Virus record (IMG/VR): IMGVR_UViG_3300020129_000209
Location: 1-36,949 of that record
From: a virus
Length of the DNA stretch: 36,949 nt
Reading direction: 5' to 3' (one strand)
Shown: positions 14,114-20,674 of the stretch, in pieces
Layout: every line of letters starts with the position of its first letter
Numbering within the stretch: position 1 is the stretch's first letter
Notes under the pieces: model-generated
What the model was told of the DNA's origin: nothing
The model's input: the letters and a program-made list of their open reading frames with translations, nothing else
Database searches by the model: none
Program-made: the position numbers and the translations under genes

Positions 14114-14550
14114 GCCACCGCCGTCGGTTCGAAGACGTCGAACAGCTCGTCCATCGTCGCGAGGATCGTCGCCTCGCGGAACATCAGCTCGGGCTCGGTC
14201 TCCCCAAACGCCACCACGTAGCCCTTCTTTCCCTGGCCCATGGCGTAGCCGAACTCCCAGGAGGCCGAGCGGCCGCACGGAAGCACGTACACGACGGCGT
14301 CGCAGTCGCGCAGGGCCGCGATGTCAGACGCGTAACCGGCCTCGGCGACAGGATGCGCGAGCATCTTCCGCCAGGTCTCGACGTCGACGTGCCCGCCCGG
14401 GCCGCGACTCACGCCGGTCTGTTCCCATCCGAACCCGCTCCCGCTGGGCGGGTTCTTGAAGTCGTAGACCTCGTGCCCGCACCGACGGAGCGCGTACACG
14501 ATCGCCGGCTGCAGGTGATTGCGCCACGACGACGCCACGTAGATTTTCAT
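14110..14550 (-). CDS. Nucleoside 2-deoxyribosyltransferase-like protein
   Basis: 146 residues from ATG 14550. MKIYVASSWRN at the N-terminus, GHEVYDF, DIAALRDCDAVVYVLPCGRS and SASWEFGYAMGQGKKGYVV (97-113) follow the order of the nucleoside 2-deoxyribosyltransferase superfamily, with E99 as the expected catalytic glutamate and GRS (93-95) near the phosphate/ribose site. Family members transfer deoxyribose between bases or hydrolyse nucleotides. In a phage this could salvage or remodel host nucleotides or destroy a nucleotide signal; the substrate cannot be read from the sequence. Confidence 0.7.
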   Translation of the reverse strand: MKIYVASSWRNHLQPAIVYALRRCGHEVYDFKNPPSGSGFGWEQTGVSRGPGGHVDVETWRKMLAHPVAEAGYASDIAALRDCDAVVYVLPCGRSASWEFGYAMGQGKKGYVVAFGETEPELMFREATILATMDELFDVFEPTAVA

Positions 14551-14756
14551 GGCGCCCCCTTCGTGACGGGCAGCTCCACCTGGCGGTCGACGTCCCCCGC
14601 CACCGCCATCTGGATGATGACGGCGCGGATGTTCGGCGGGAAGAAGGCCAGGATGTTCGCGATGAGCTTGGCCGCCTTGAAGCGGTCGATGCTCTTGCGG
14701 TGGGTCAGCTGGGGCGGGCGCTCGCCCCCCCCCTCGGTCGGTGGTTTGCGGGGCAT
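14547..14756 (-). CDS. Small early protein, unknown
   Basis: 69 residues from ATG 14756, 2 nt after the ParB-like gene and overlapping the next ATG as ATGA. A basic, proline-rich N-terminus leads to a long hydrophobic-amphipathic segment (FKAAKLIANILAFFPPNIRA) interrupted by a double proline. It may associate with membrane or with a partner protein. No family recognised. Confidence 0.5.
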   Translation of the reverse strand: MPRKPPTEGGGERPPQLTHRKSIDRFKAAKLIANILAFFPPNIRAVIIQMAVAGDVDRQVELPVTKGAP

Positions 14757-14758
14757 GG

Positions 14759-15922
14759 CTACTCCCCCTCGCTGTAGTCGGCTTCGTTGCCCTCGCCGTC
14801 GACCATCTTCACCGTGAGGCGCCGCGCCCCCTTGGCAGGCTTGTCGCCCGTCTTCGCGGCCTCGCGGGCGTACGGGACGAAGCCGCCCTTGCCGTCGGAG
14901 ACCTTCGCCTCAGCGCCGCCAAGGCGCAGCTCGTCGGCGGCGTTGAGCCACTCCGTGACCCCAACGAACCCCGTGCGCGCGCACTCCTGGCACTTCGCCA
15001 GGCGCGCCGGGATGCGCTTGCAGGACGGGCACACCGCCCGCGGATAGGCCGCGCGCACGTCCGAGGTGAACTCGCCCAGTGGCCCCACGACGTCGCGACA
15101 GATGGTCGCCGCCAGGGAGTCGACCCCGATGTCCCGCGAAAAGGCGGCGTACGCCTTGGTCAACGCCGTCTCCAGTTTCTTGAGCGCCTCCTGGGCGACA
15201 ACGACGTGATACGCGTCCTCGGCGGACAGCAGCGGGAGCCCGTAGGTTTCGACCGGCGGGGGCAGTTCCGCGACGGGGCGCCCTTCGTTCTCGTCCTCGG
15301 CGCGCGCGGCTAGCTCGGCCTCCCGCTCGGCTTTCTTCTCCGCCGCCCGCGCCCGTTTCTCGGCCTGGCGGATGGCCTCGGGGGTCTTCCCCGTCGCCGC
15401 CGCCACCGCTTCACGCGCCTTGCCCTTCGCCGTCTTGGGCCGACCGACGGGGCGTGGCTCTTCGGGCTCGAGCTCGGGCTCGGCGCCCGGCAGTTCGTCG
15501 GCGGGACCGCCCCGAGGCGCATTCCGGATGGCCTCGGACTCGGCCCTTGCGGCCTCCTCCATGTCCGTCTTTTCGATCTCGCCCTGGGTCAGCTCGACGT
15601 ACCGCTTGGTCATCGCGTCGACGTCGTCGTTGTGGCGGCGCTCGATGTTCTCGGCGAGCTGCAGCGCCTCGAACTCCTCCTCGGTGCCCCGGAAGACGCG
15701 GACCTCGTGCGTCTTGGCCTTCAGCTTCAACAGTGCCGTCAACCGGTCGCCGCCCGCCAACAGCTTCTTGGTGCGGTCCTGGATGACGATGAGGTTGATC
15801 AGGCCGTGTCGCTGGATGCTCGCCATCCGGCTCGGAATGTGGGCCAGCTTCGCGCGCTCCTTGAACCCCTTCGGGACCAGGATGCTGGCCAGCTGCACCT
15901 TGCGTGTGCCGGGGAGAATCAC
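14759..15922 (-). CDS. ParB/Srx-like DNA-binding or nuclease protein with zinc ribbon
   Basis: 387 residues from GTG 15922 (GTGA overlap). Residues 10-97 match the ParB N-terminal domain: IPSRMASIQRHGLINLIVIQ, LLAGGDRLTALLKL (GDR in place of GERR) and LQLAENIERRHND. A long charged coiled-coil linker (115-215) follows, then a C-terminal region with CPSC (298-301) and CQEC (311-314), a four-cysteine zinc site. Phage ParB-like proteins act as CTPase clamps, nucleases or regulators. No parA is present, so plasmid-like partition is unlikely; a regulator or nuclease role is favoured. Confidence 0.75.
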   Translation of the reverse strand: MILPGTRKVQLASILVPKGFKERAKLAHIPSRMASIQRHGLINLIVIQDRTKKLLAGGDRLTALLKLKAKTHEVRVFRGTEEEFEALQLAENIERRHNDDVDAMTKRYVELTQGEIEKTDMEEAARAESEAIRNAPRGGPADELPGAEPELEPEEPRPVGRPKTAKGKAREAVAAATGKTPEAIRQAEKRARAAEKKAEREAELAARAEDENEGRPVAELPPPVETYGLPLLSAEDAYHVVVAQEALKKLETALTKAYAAFSRDIGVDSLAATICRDVVGPLGEFTSDVRAAYPRAVCPSCKRIPARLAKCQECARTGFVGVTEWLNAADELRLGGAEAKVSDGKGGFVPYAREAAKTGDKPAKGARRLTVKMVDGEGNEADYSEGE

Positions 15923-16434
15923 AGGGTCTCCGTGGGCGCAGCGGAAGCCTCGGCCGTCGCCGTCGCCAGGTCAGCCGACTTCGCAGCGGGGCCGTTCGCC
16001 AGCCAGTCGACAATCCACCCCTCGGTGATTTTGGCGACGGGGTTCTTGTCGGGCGTCGAGCCCTCCGTGATGGCGAGGAACCACCGCTCGGCCGGTCTCG
16101 AGCTGTCGGGCTCGAATCCCAGTTCGCCGTAGCTGCAGCCACGGACGTTTGCGAGGGTGCCCACCAGGCACGCGCAGGAGCCGTGATAGGTCGACCCGTC
16201 GACGCGCCCCTCACGCAGCGCCAACAGTAGGCCCGGGACCTCGGCCGGCGCGCTGGCGAGCACCTTGTACAGGTCGTCGCGGATCGGCGAGAGGTTCGCG
16301 CGCGAGAGGTCCGCGTCCGAGAGGTTCGCGCGCGAGAGGTTCGCGTCCGAGAGGTACGCGCGGGATCCGCCTTCCTCGCCGCGGCGCCACTTCCCGTGGG
16401 CCTCGACGACTGCCGCCAACTCGGCGGCAGTCAA
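15919..16434 (-). CDS. Pentapeptide-repeat phage protein
   Basis: 171 residues from TTG 16434 (TTGA overlap). Five to six pentapeptide repeats occupy residues 26-50 (YLSDANLSRANLSDADLSRA), followed by a conserved-looking domain with IRDDLYKVLASAPAEVPGLL, GRVDGSTYHGSCACLVGTLA and ERWFLAITEGSTP. Proteins with this layout recur in phages of high-GC hosts; the function is not established. The short repeat run is too small for a DNA-mimic gyrase inhibitor of the Qnr type. It is the first complete gene after attP in the reading direction. Confidence 0.7.
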   Translation of the reverse strand: MTAAELAAVVEAHGKWRRGEEGGSRAYLSDANLSRANLSDADLSRANLSPIRDDLYKVLASAPAEVPGLLLALREGRVDGSTYHGSCACLVGTLANVRGCSYGELGFEPDSSRPAERWFLAITEGSTPDKNPVAKITEGWIVDWLANGPAAKSADLATATAEASAAPTETL

Positions 16435-16646
16435 GACGCCACCGCCATCAGGTCCGCGACGCCGAAGAAGCGGCGAGCCTGGCGCAGGCTCATGCGGTCG
16501 GCCGCGAGCGCGGCGACTACCCGGGTGGAACTATTCGATTTTTTCGGTCGCTGTGGGCCCAGCAGGGATTGAACCTGCGGCCTACGGATTAAAAGTCCGC
16601 AGTCCTTGTCGGCGCCGCTGCGACCACGCGTGTTCTTCGTGGCCAT
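16431..16646 (-). CDS. Small ORF spanning the tRNA-Lys att core
   Basis: 71 codons from ATG 16646 with AGAGGAG 8 nt upstream. The first 16 codons are basic (ATKNTRGRSGADKD); codons 17-31 are the translation of the tRNA 3' portion (CGLLIRRPQVQSLLG); the C-terminus (SLRQARRFFGVADLMAVA) resembles a short helix pair. It overlaps the next start as TTGA. Integration at the att core would separate its beginning from its end. It could be a directionality factor or only a coupling leader; excisionase-like motifs are not clear. Confidence 0.45.
   Translation of the reverse strand: MATKNTRGRSGADKDCGLLIRRPQVQSLLGPQRPKKSNSSTRVVAALAADRMSLRQARRFFGVADLMAVAS
16554..16601 (-). other. attP core: 3' part of tRNA-Lys(UUU)
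   Basis: The minus strand carries a tRNA from the anticodon stem to the discriminator base: stem GCGGA, loop CTTTTAA (anticodon TTT), stem TCCGT, variable AGGCC, T-arm GCAGG-TTCAATC-CCTGC, acceptor TGGGCCC, A73, then CAG in place of encoded CCA. There is no D-arm or 5' acceptor strand upstream, so it is not a whole tRNA. It lies 120 bp past the integrase stop. Temperate phages carry such pieces to restore the host tRNA after integration. Confidence 0.85.
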
Positions 16647-16707
16647 GGTGAGTGCTCCTCTTGAGTGCCATCGTCGAGAATCTCGACACCCAAACCGGTA
16701 CACCCTT

Positions 16708-16724
16708 TGTCACGGTTCGGTCAA
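16708..16724 (-). promoter_or_regulatory. Repressor-controlled promoter upstream of the att ORF (candidate)
   Basis: TTGACC (16724-16719) is followed 1 nt later by AACCGTGACA (16717-16708), an exact half-site of the early operator, with an imperfect opposed copy (TGTACCGGTT) 5 nt further. A 16-18 nt spacer puts a weak -10 at TGTACC or TACCGG. The arrangement resembles the early promoter, where the operator also fills the spacer. A 15-bp palindrome (GTCGAGATTCTCGAC) follows at 16687-16673. Confidence 0.45.
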
Positions 16725-17767
16725 TTACTTTTTTCGCCTACATCTGGCAAATCGACCTTCGCCGACTTATTGCGCGCGCGGTGTGGGCCCTTCCGGGGGC
16801 CTGCCAGCTGGCGGCGGACCAGCTCCCGGCGGGCCCTGAAATCCAACACGTCTCGGGCGTCGTGAATGTCGTAGCGGTCGAAAACGGCCCGCGTCTTGTG
16901 CCCGGTGATGTTCATGATGGCCCGCTCACTCTCGCCGTCGCGTCGGGTGAGCGTCACGAACGACCGGCGAAGGTCGTGGAGCCAGGGCGGCCCGTCGGGG
17001 CCGTCGAGCCCCAGGCGGCGCACCAGGCGGCCAAAGCGGTGCGTCCAGGTGTCGCTGGCGATCGGATGTCCCGGGCGCCGGGGCGACTCGAACACGTAGG
17101 TGCTGGTCGCGGGCAGCTCGGCGATCGCTGCAACGGCGTCGCCCGACAGGGGCACGATGCGGCCGGCGCGCTTGCCCTTGACCTCCTTGGAAGGAATCCA
17201 CACCACGCCGTTTCGGATGCGGTCCCGTCGGAGCCTGGCAGCCTCAGCGCGACGCACACCCGAGTGGTGCACGACCAGGATGTACGCGCGCAGCTGGGCG
17301 CCGGCCTCGCGGAGGAAGTCGGCCAGGGTGAGGCCGGTCTCGGCGCGCTCTTCGATCACCGTCGTGCGGGCGTTGTCCTCTGGGTGGATCAGCTCGCGGG
17401 TCATGCCGGGCCCGTGCAGCTTCGAGCGGGCCACCAGCTCCCGCCGCACGCCGAAGTTCACCAGCCGGCGCAGCAGCGCGATCTCCCGGTTCACGGTCGC
17501 GATGGCCGCATTCTCGGCCAGCCGGCGTGACCGGTAGGCGTCCACCTCGGCCGGCCCGACGGCACCCGCCTCGAGGTGACCGAACGCCGGCCCCACGTGG
17601 TCGCGCCAGCGCTGGGCGTAGTCGCGCCAGCTGGCGAGCCGTTCACTGTTGGCGAGTGCGAACGGCGCCCACAGGTCGGCGGCCGTAACGGCCGGCGTCA
17701 CCGTCGGGGCAAGCCTGTCGACAGCAGCTCGCAGAGCTGCGAGCTGCGCCAGAACCTCAGCTGACAC
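16721..17767 (-). CDS. int: Tyrosine-type integrase
   Basis: 348 residues from GTG 17767 with GGGAGGG 5 nt upstream. A SAM-like core-binding domain (about 28-110: LWAPFALANSERLASWRDYA, VNREIALLRRLVNFGVRREL) precedes the catalytic domain with the full active-site set: R172 (HHSGVRRAEAARL), K197 or K199 (SKEVKGKRAGRIVPL), H264 and R267 (WLHDLRRSF), H290 (ITGHKTR) and Y299 (VFDRYD). It lacks an obvious N-terminal arm-binding domain beyond a short helix. The adjacent tRNA-Lys 3' fragment is its expected attP core. The C-terminus is unusually basic. Confidence 0.93.
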   Translation of the reverse strand: MSAEVLAQLAALRAAVDRLAPTVTPAVTAADLWAPFALANSERLASWRDYAQRWRDHVGPAFGHLEAGAVGPAEVDAYRSRRLAENAAIATVNREIALLRRLVNFGVRRELVARSKLHGPGMTRELIHPEDNARTTVIEERAETGLTLADFLREAGAQLRAYILVVHHSGVRRAEAARLRRDRIRNGVVWIPSKEVKGKRAGRIVPLSGDAVAAIAELPATSTYVFESPRRPGHPIASDTWTHRFGRLVRRLGLDGPDGPPWLHDLRRSFVTLTRRDGESERAIMNITGHKTRAVFDRYDIHDARDVLDFRARRELVRRQLAGPRKGPHRARNKSAKVDLPDVGEKSN

Positions 17768-17916
17768 GGAACCCTCCCGGTACGACTCTCGACGGTGACG
17801 TTGCGTTCAACAGGCGCCGCCGACGAGCACAGGGCGTGCCGCGTCTACGCTGGCGCGAATCCGGGGGCGGACGACGGGAGCGCGCGTGCCTCGCCGTCGC
17901 GTGGTTTCAAAACAGG
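17768..17916 (-). other. 149-bp intergenic region before the integrase
   Basis: No gene is seen here. On the minus strand TTGAAC (near 17810) could be a -35 box for the integrase but a good -10 is missing. The strong GGGAGGG ribosome site is at its 3' end. It may hold integrase arm sites; none are obvious by eye. Confidence 0.3.
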
Positions 17917-18156
17917 TTAGCGGGTTCGATCCCGTCGACGACGGACCAGGCGGCCGACGGCGCGGGCCTGGCTCCGATGGACGATGTCAGCCAATGTCGC
18001 CATGTCGAGGTTCATTTCCCGGATCGCTTTGTCGTGGCGGCCGAGCCAGGCGGCGTGCTCGCGAGCGGTGGTTTCAAGCTTGCTCACGCGGGCGAAGAGG
18101 GGATTCCCCGACGGTGCCATGCCGGGGAATCTGGATCGGTTTCGACGCAAGGCCAA
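17917..18156 (-). CDS. Small coiled-coil-like protein before the integrase
   Basis: 79 residues from TTG 18156, 2 nt after the nuclease stop; ATG 18120 (67 residues) is an alternative, and neither has a clear ribosome site. The middle (VSKLETTAREHAAWLGRHDK, AIREMNLDMATLADIVHRS) is a helical, heptad-like stretch, followed by a very basic C-terminus (RLVRRRRDRTR). Size, charge and place next to int would suit a recombination directionality factor, but no MerR/Xis motif is visible. Confidence 0.45.
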   Translation of the reverse strand: MALRRNRSRFPGMAPSGNPLFARVSKLETTAREHAAWLGRHDKAIREMNLDMATLADIVHRSQARAVGRLVRRRRDRTR

Positions 18157-18158
18157 GC

Positions 18159-18728
18159 TCAGGCGACCCGGAGGCGCTCCGGGAGGTGCCGGGCGAAGAT
18201 GCCCGCCAGCTCGTCCACCGCGCGCTGCACGTCGTCCCTGATGCCCGGGTACGTGAAGAACGAGGTGGCGTGGTACTCGGTGACCGTGACCGACGGAGCG
18301 CCCTTGCTGTCGTAGCGGCCGACGAACACGTCATAGATGAACTGGCAGGCGTCGAACATGACGAGGTACGCCCTCCACTGAAGGCTGTCCACGTAACGCT
18401 CCGCCTCCCACTTCTCGGTGAGCTTCTGGTCACGGACCGTCAGGCCCTCGAGGGAGTCACAGTGCCCGACCAGCGTCACCGGCCCCTGTGGCGTCTGAAA
18501 CAACACCTCGGCCTGCAGCTCGCGGACGGGGGGCAGCTGCAGGTTGGCGTCAGCCTGGAACACGAAGTCCCAGCCGTCGACGGTCGCCTTCGGGATGCCG
18601 TCGCCGTTGAGCGGATCGGCGACCAGGTGGCGCTCGGCGTGCTCCATCAGCTTCGCGAAGGCCTTGCCGGCGTTCATCTGCGCGGTGGGCTTCTTGCCCT
18701 CGCGCAGGTCTGCCACCAGCATGGCCAT
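18159..18728 (-). CDS. PD-(D/E)XK nuclease, RecB/Cas4-like
   Basis: 189 residues from ATG 18728. The nuclease motifs are in order: E74 (LQAEVLF), D91 in LVGHCD, D100-x-K102 (TVRDQKLT) and Q117/Y121 (SLQWRAY), which is the RecB-family signature. The N-terminal part (NAGKAFAKLMEHAERH) is the helical lead typical of the family. No Cys cluster for an Fe-S site is seen, so it is closer to lambda-exo/RecB-like phage exonucleases than to Cas4. Together with the Sak4-like ATPase upstream it should make up a phage recombination module that resects DNA ends. Confidence 0.8.
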   Translation of the reverse strand: MAMLVADLREGKKPTAQMNAGKAFAKLMEHAERHLVADPLNGDGIPKATVDGWDFVFQADANLQLPPVRELQAEVLFQTPQGPVTLVGHCDSLEGLTVRDQKLTEKWEAERYVDSLQWRAYLVMFDACQFIYDVFVGRYDSKGAPSVTVTEYHATSFFTYPGIRDDVQRAVDELAGIFARHLPERLRVA

Positions 18729-18737
18729 GGTCGTGTC

Positions 18738-18923
18738 TTAGCGGTCACGCCAGTAGCGGACCGTCTCCAGCTCGGAGACGTGGATGTGCGCGCCGCGGAA
18801 GTCGCAGCGGTCGTGGCTGCAGCGACCAGGTGCGCGCGTGACCGGAGGCGGTGCGGCCAACTCCCCACGCTCCCATGCGGAGGCCGCGCGAGGCTCGCGC
18901 AATTCGTCCTCGGCGCCCATCAC
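18738..18923 (-). CDS. Small Cys/His protein between the recombination genes
   Basis: 61 residues from GTG 18923 (GTGA overlap; ATG is the next codon), TAA stop. CSHDRCDFRGAHIH gives a compact Cys-x4-Cys-x5-HxH cluster that could bind zinc. The remainder is Ala/Pro/Arg-rich. Its position between the ATPase C-terminal ORF and the nuclease suggests an accessory role. Unrecognised. Confidence 0.45.
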   Translation of the reverse strand: MMGAEDELREPRAASAWERGELAAPPPVTRAPGRCSHDRCDFRGAHIHVSELETVRYWRDR

Positions 18924-19237
18924 GCGGCCTTCGGCGCGGGCGCGCTGTACGTCTTGGTCTTCTTGTCGAGCTTGTAGCCCTTGGCGATGGCCGCGGCGGC
19001 GATCATCAGCGCCACTGCCTTGGGGGCGGATTCCTCTTCGGCCAGCGCCACCAGGCTGTCAAAGTCGGTGGTCGCGGACGCCTTGTCGATGCGCTCTTTC
19101 CACGCCGCCTGCAGCGCCCGCTCCGCGGCCTGCTCAGCCGACAGCTTGTTCAGGGCCGTCTTGGTCTGCTCGATGGCGGTGGCCAGGACCGGCACCATGG
19201 CGCCGGGGGCGAACGTCGGCACCTCGATCGGCGCCAA
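18920..19237 (-). CDS. C-terminal part of the Sak4-like ATPase, separated by an amber codon
   Basis: 105 codons if begun at TTG 19237. The frame is open from 19258, directly after the TAG that ends the ATPase ORF, and is in phase with it. The intervening codons read FGKNPGQ, then LAPIEVPTFAPG, as in Sak4-type proteins, where a GKNP motif leads into the C-terminal helical domain. The rest is helical (TAIEQTKTALNKLSAEQAAE, DFDSLVALAEEESAPKAVAL) with a lysine-rich end. An independent start is weak: there is no ribosome site near the TTG. It is best read as the second half of one 303-codon gene. Confidence 0.6.
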   Translation of the reverse strand: MAPIEVPTFAPGAMVPVLATAIEQTKTALNKLSAEQAAERALQAAWKERIDKASATTDFDSLVALAEEESAPKAVALMIAAAAIAKGYKLDKKTKTYSAPAPKAA

Positions 19238-19258
19238 CTGGCCGGGGTTCTTGCCGAA

Positions 19259-19261
19259 CTA
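19259..19261 (-). other. In-frame amber (TAG) codon inside the Sak4-like gene
   Basis: The context is GTG-TAG-TTC-GGC on the minus strand. Protein continuity across it (SPSDV-stop-FGKNPGQLAPIEVP) suggests that a sense codon is expected; TAC or CAG is one change away. It could be a mutation, an assembly or sequencing error, or a suppressed codon. Confidence 0.75.
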
Positions 19262-19831
19262 CACGTCCGAAGGGCTAAAGTTGAGCATGCGCCGGCCCCG
19301 CTGCATCGACAGCGATCCCATCATGTCGGCGCTCTTGTAGACCTCGTTCTTGGAGGCCCCTTGCATGTCCAGGCGGGTGATCAGCTCGTCACCCTTCCGC
19401 TGCTCGTCGGAGTGGCAGATCAGCACGATGTCCAGGCCGATGTACTTCAGGTTGCTCAGCCACTGGTAGAAGGTCGACTTCAGAGCGCCGAATCCCTGCA
19501 GCGACAGCGCGCCACCCCGGTTGTTCTTCGAGTCCTGCGCCATCAGGTCGGCCGCCAGGCAGTCCAGCGCGCGGCCGGCGGTGTCGACGACCACCGTCGA
19601 GTAGCCGGCGAAGTCGGCGGGCGTAAGGTTCGAGACGTCGCGCCAGCTCTCGATCTGGACGCAGTCCCCGCGGAACGCGCCAGCGCGATACACGCCGCTG
19701 TCGAACGCCAGGCACAGGGGTTTCTCGGCGGTGAACCCGAGGGAGGTTTTCCCGATGCCGGGGTCTCCGTGGATGCAGACAACTACGTGCTTCACTTCAA
19801 TAGGATCGGCGGCCTTGGTGATCTTGAGCAT
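19259..19831 (-). CDS. Sak4-like recombination ATPase (AAA_24 type), N-terminal part
   Basis: 190 residues from ATG 19831 (AAGGAAAG ribosome site). It is a RecA-fold phage ATPase with Walker A GDPGIGKTS (22-30), Walker B STVVVDTAG (78-86, D83), an LQGFGALKSTFYQWL helix and the sensor-like ICHSDEQRKGDE (139-149) typical of AAA_24/Sak4 proteins. These assist single-strand annealing during phage recombination together with a nuclease and SSB. Family members continue beyond the RRMLNFSPSD motif into a GKNP segment; here TAG interrupts at that place and the rest follows in the same frame, so the gene is split or suppressed. Confidence 0.8.
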   Translation of the reverse strand: MLKITKAADPIEVKHVVVCIHGDPGIGKTSLGFTAEKPLCLAFDSGVYRAGAFRGDCVQIESWRDVSNLTPADFAGYSTVVVDTAGRALDCLAADLMAQDSKNNRGGALSLQGFGALKSTFYQWLSNLKYIGLDIVLICHSDEQRKGDELITRLDMQGASKNEVYKSADMMGSLSMQRGRRMLNFSPSDV

Positions 19832-19867
19832 GGTTCTTTCCTTGTTTCTGGTTGAACGGACCGGTAA

Positions 19868-20104
19868 TCAGCGAACGGAGCGGGCCGCGTACTCACGGAG
19901 CCACTCCCGGGCCTTGATGCGCGCCTCGGCGTGCTCCGTGGCGTCGTGGGTGGCCAGCAATTCGGTGATCGTCGCGGCCGCGGCCGCCAGCTCGGCGCCG
20001 CCGGCGGCGTACCCGCGCTCGTAGGCCTTGTCGTAGAGCTCCCCGGCCAGCTCGCTCGCCTTGGCGGCGAACGACAGGGCGTCGCCCGTCGGCACCCGGC
20101 TCAC
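19868..20104 (-). CDS. Small helical early protein, unknown
   Basis: 78 residues from GTG 20104 (GTGA overlap with the lipoprotein). Almost entirely helical and alanine-rich (ALSFAAKASELAGELYDKAY, ELAAAAATITELLATHD, AEARIKAREWLREYAARS). It resembles small phage helical proteins of no known role. There is no signal peptide. Confidence 0.5.
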   Translation of the reverse strand: MSRVPTGDALSFAAKASELAGELYDKAYERGYAAGGAELAAAAATITELLATHDATEHAEARIKAREWLREYAARSVR

Positions 20105-20340
20105 GGGGTCACCGCCGGGCAGGCGGCCACACACACCGCCGTCGACGTCTCGCCCTTGGCGTTGGTGACGACGATGAACACAGCGGTATCGTCGTCGAGG
20201 CCCTTGCAGAGGTAGGCCGGGTAGGCCCCGACGTTGGTCCCGCAAGGGTGGTCGTCGGTGATGAACGGGCCGCCGTCGCAAGGGGCGTCACCGCACCCGA
20301 CGAACGCCACGGCCAGCAGGGCCAGCGCGAGCGCCTTCAC
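20101..20340 (-). CDS. Early lipoprotein, exclusion candidate
   Basis: 79 residues from GTG 20340 (GTGA overlap). MKALALALLAVAFVGC is a lipoprotein signal peptide with the lipobox FVGC and lipidated C16. The mature part (63 residues) has five more cysteines (C20, then in DDHPCGTN, AYLCKG, VCVAACP), which may form disulfides in the periplasm. It is expressed from the early promoter rather than the lysis region. Phage early or lysogenic lipoproteins (T5 Llp, Cor) often block receptor use by other phages; the same role here is inference. Confidence 0.65.
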   Translation of the reverse strand: MKALALALLAVAFVGCGDAPCDGGPFITDDHPCGTNVGAYPAYLCKGLDDDTAVFIVVTNAKGETSTAVCVAACPAVTP

Positions 20341-20621
20341 GGCTGCACCTCGTCGGCCAGCTCGAGGCAGAAGCCGCCGGCGCAGCACTTCTCGGCCTCC
20401 TCGCGGCTCTCGTGGCACGTCTTGGGCTTGCAGCACGAGAACCAGAGGCCCTCGTCGTCCTGCCACACCGAGTGGCCGCGCCACTCGATGGCCTCCCGGA
20501 GCCGCTGGTCGTTGATGGTCGCGAAGTCGGTCAGCAGCCCGAACACCAGCGCGGCGTTGGTCTGGGCGGGAACCGGGACCGTCTTCTCCTCGAATACCTC
20601 GGTCGGCGTCGCTGTTTCCAT
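20337..20621 (-). CDS. First gene of the early operon, Cys-rich
   Basis: 94 residues from ATG 20621, whose A lies in the operator palindrome; the -10 box ends 6 nt before it, so the mRNA is probably leaderless. The N-terminal part is acidic, the middle helical (NDQRLREAIEWRGHSVWQD), and the C-terminal part carries WFSCCKPKTC and EKCCAGGFC, six cysteines that could bind metal. As the first product under repressor control it may be an early regulator. No family is recognised. Confidence 0.6.
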   Translation of the reverse strand: METATPTEVFEEKTVPVPAQTNAALVFGLLTDFATINDQRLREAIEWRGHSVWQDDEGLWFSCCKPKTCHESREEAEKCCAGGFCLELADEVQP

Positions 20622-20646
20622 GTCACGGTTGTATGAAACCGTGACA
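20621..20646 (-). promoter_or_regulatory. Main early operator
   Basis: A perfect 10-bp inverted repeat, TGTCACGGTT and AACCGTGACA, separated by 6 bp (gtatga on the plus strand). It covers the spacer, the -10 box and the start codon region of the early operon. Related half-sites lie at 16708-16717, 20664-20677 (CGTGAC aa GTCACG type) and 21128-21148. Confidence 0.7.
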
Positions 20647-20656
20647 ACCGGGTCAA
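20628..20656 (-). promoter_or_regulatory. Early (lytic/lysogeny-controlled) promoter
   Basis: TTGACC (20656-20651), 17-nt spacer, TACAAC (20633-20628), then CGTGAC and the ATG at 20621. The operator palindrome overlaps spacer and -10, so a bound repressor would exclude RNA polymerase. The predicted transcription start falls at the ATG. Confidence 0.65.
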
Positions 20657-20674
20657 GAGAAATCGTGACAAGTC

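Noticed and set aside
14759-15922. A plasmid-type ParABS partition system.
   Set aside because: No ParA ATPase or parS-like repeats are visible, and an integrase with attP is present.
16554-16601. Complete tRNA-Lys gene.
   Set aside because: No D-arm or 5' acceptor strand (GGGCCCA) occurs upstream; only the 3' part is present.
17917-17945. A T-arm-like string (GGGTTCGATCCC) with a TTTCAAAA loop-like stretch on the plus strand, suggesting a second tRNA piece.
   Set aside because: The T-stem does not pair beyond two bases, no anticodon stem or acceptor pairing can be drawn, and it overlaps the end of a minus-strand gene.
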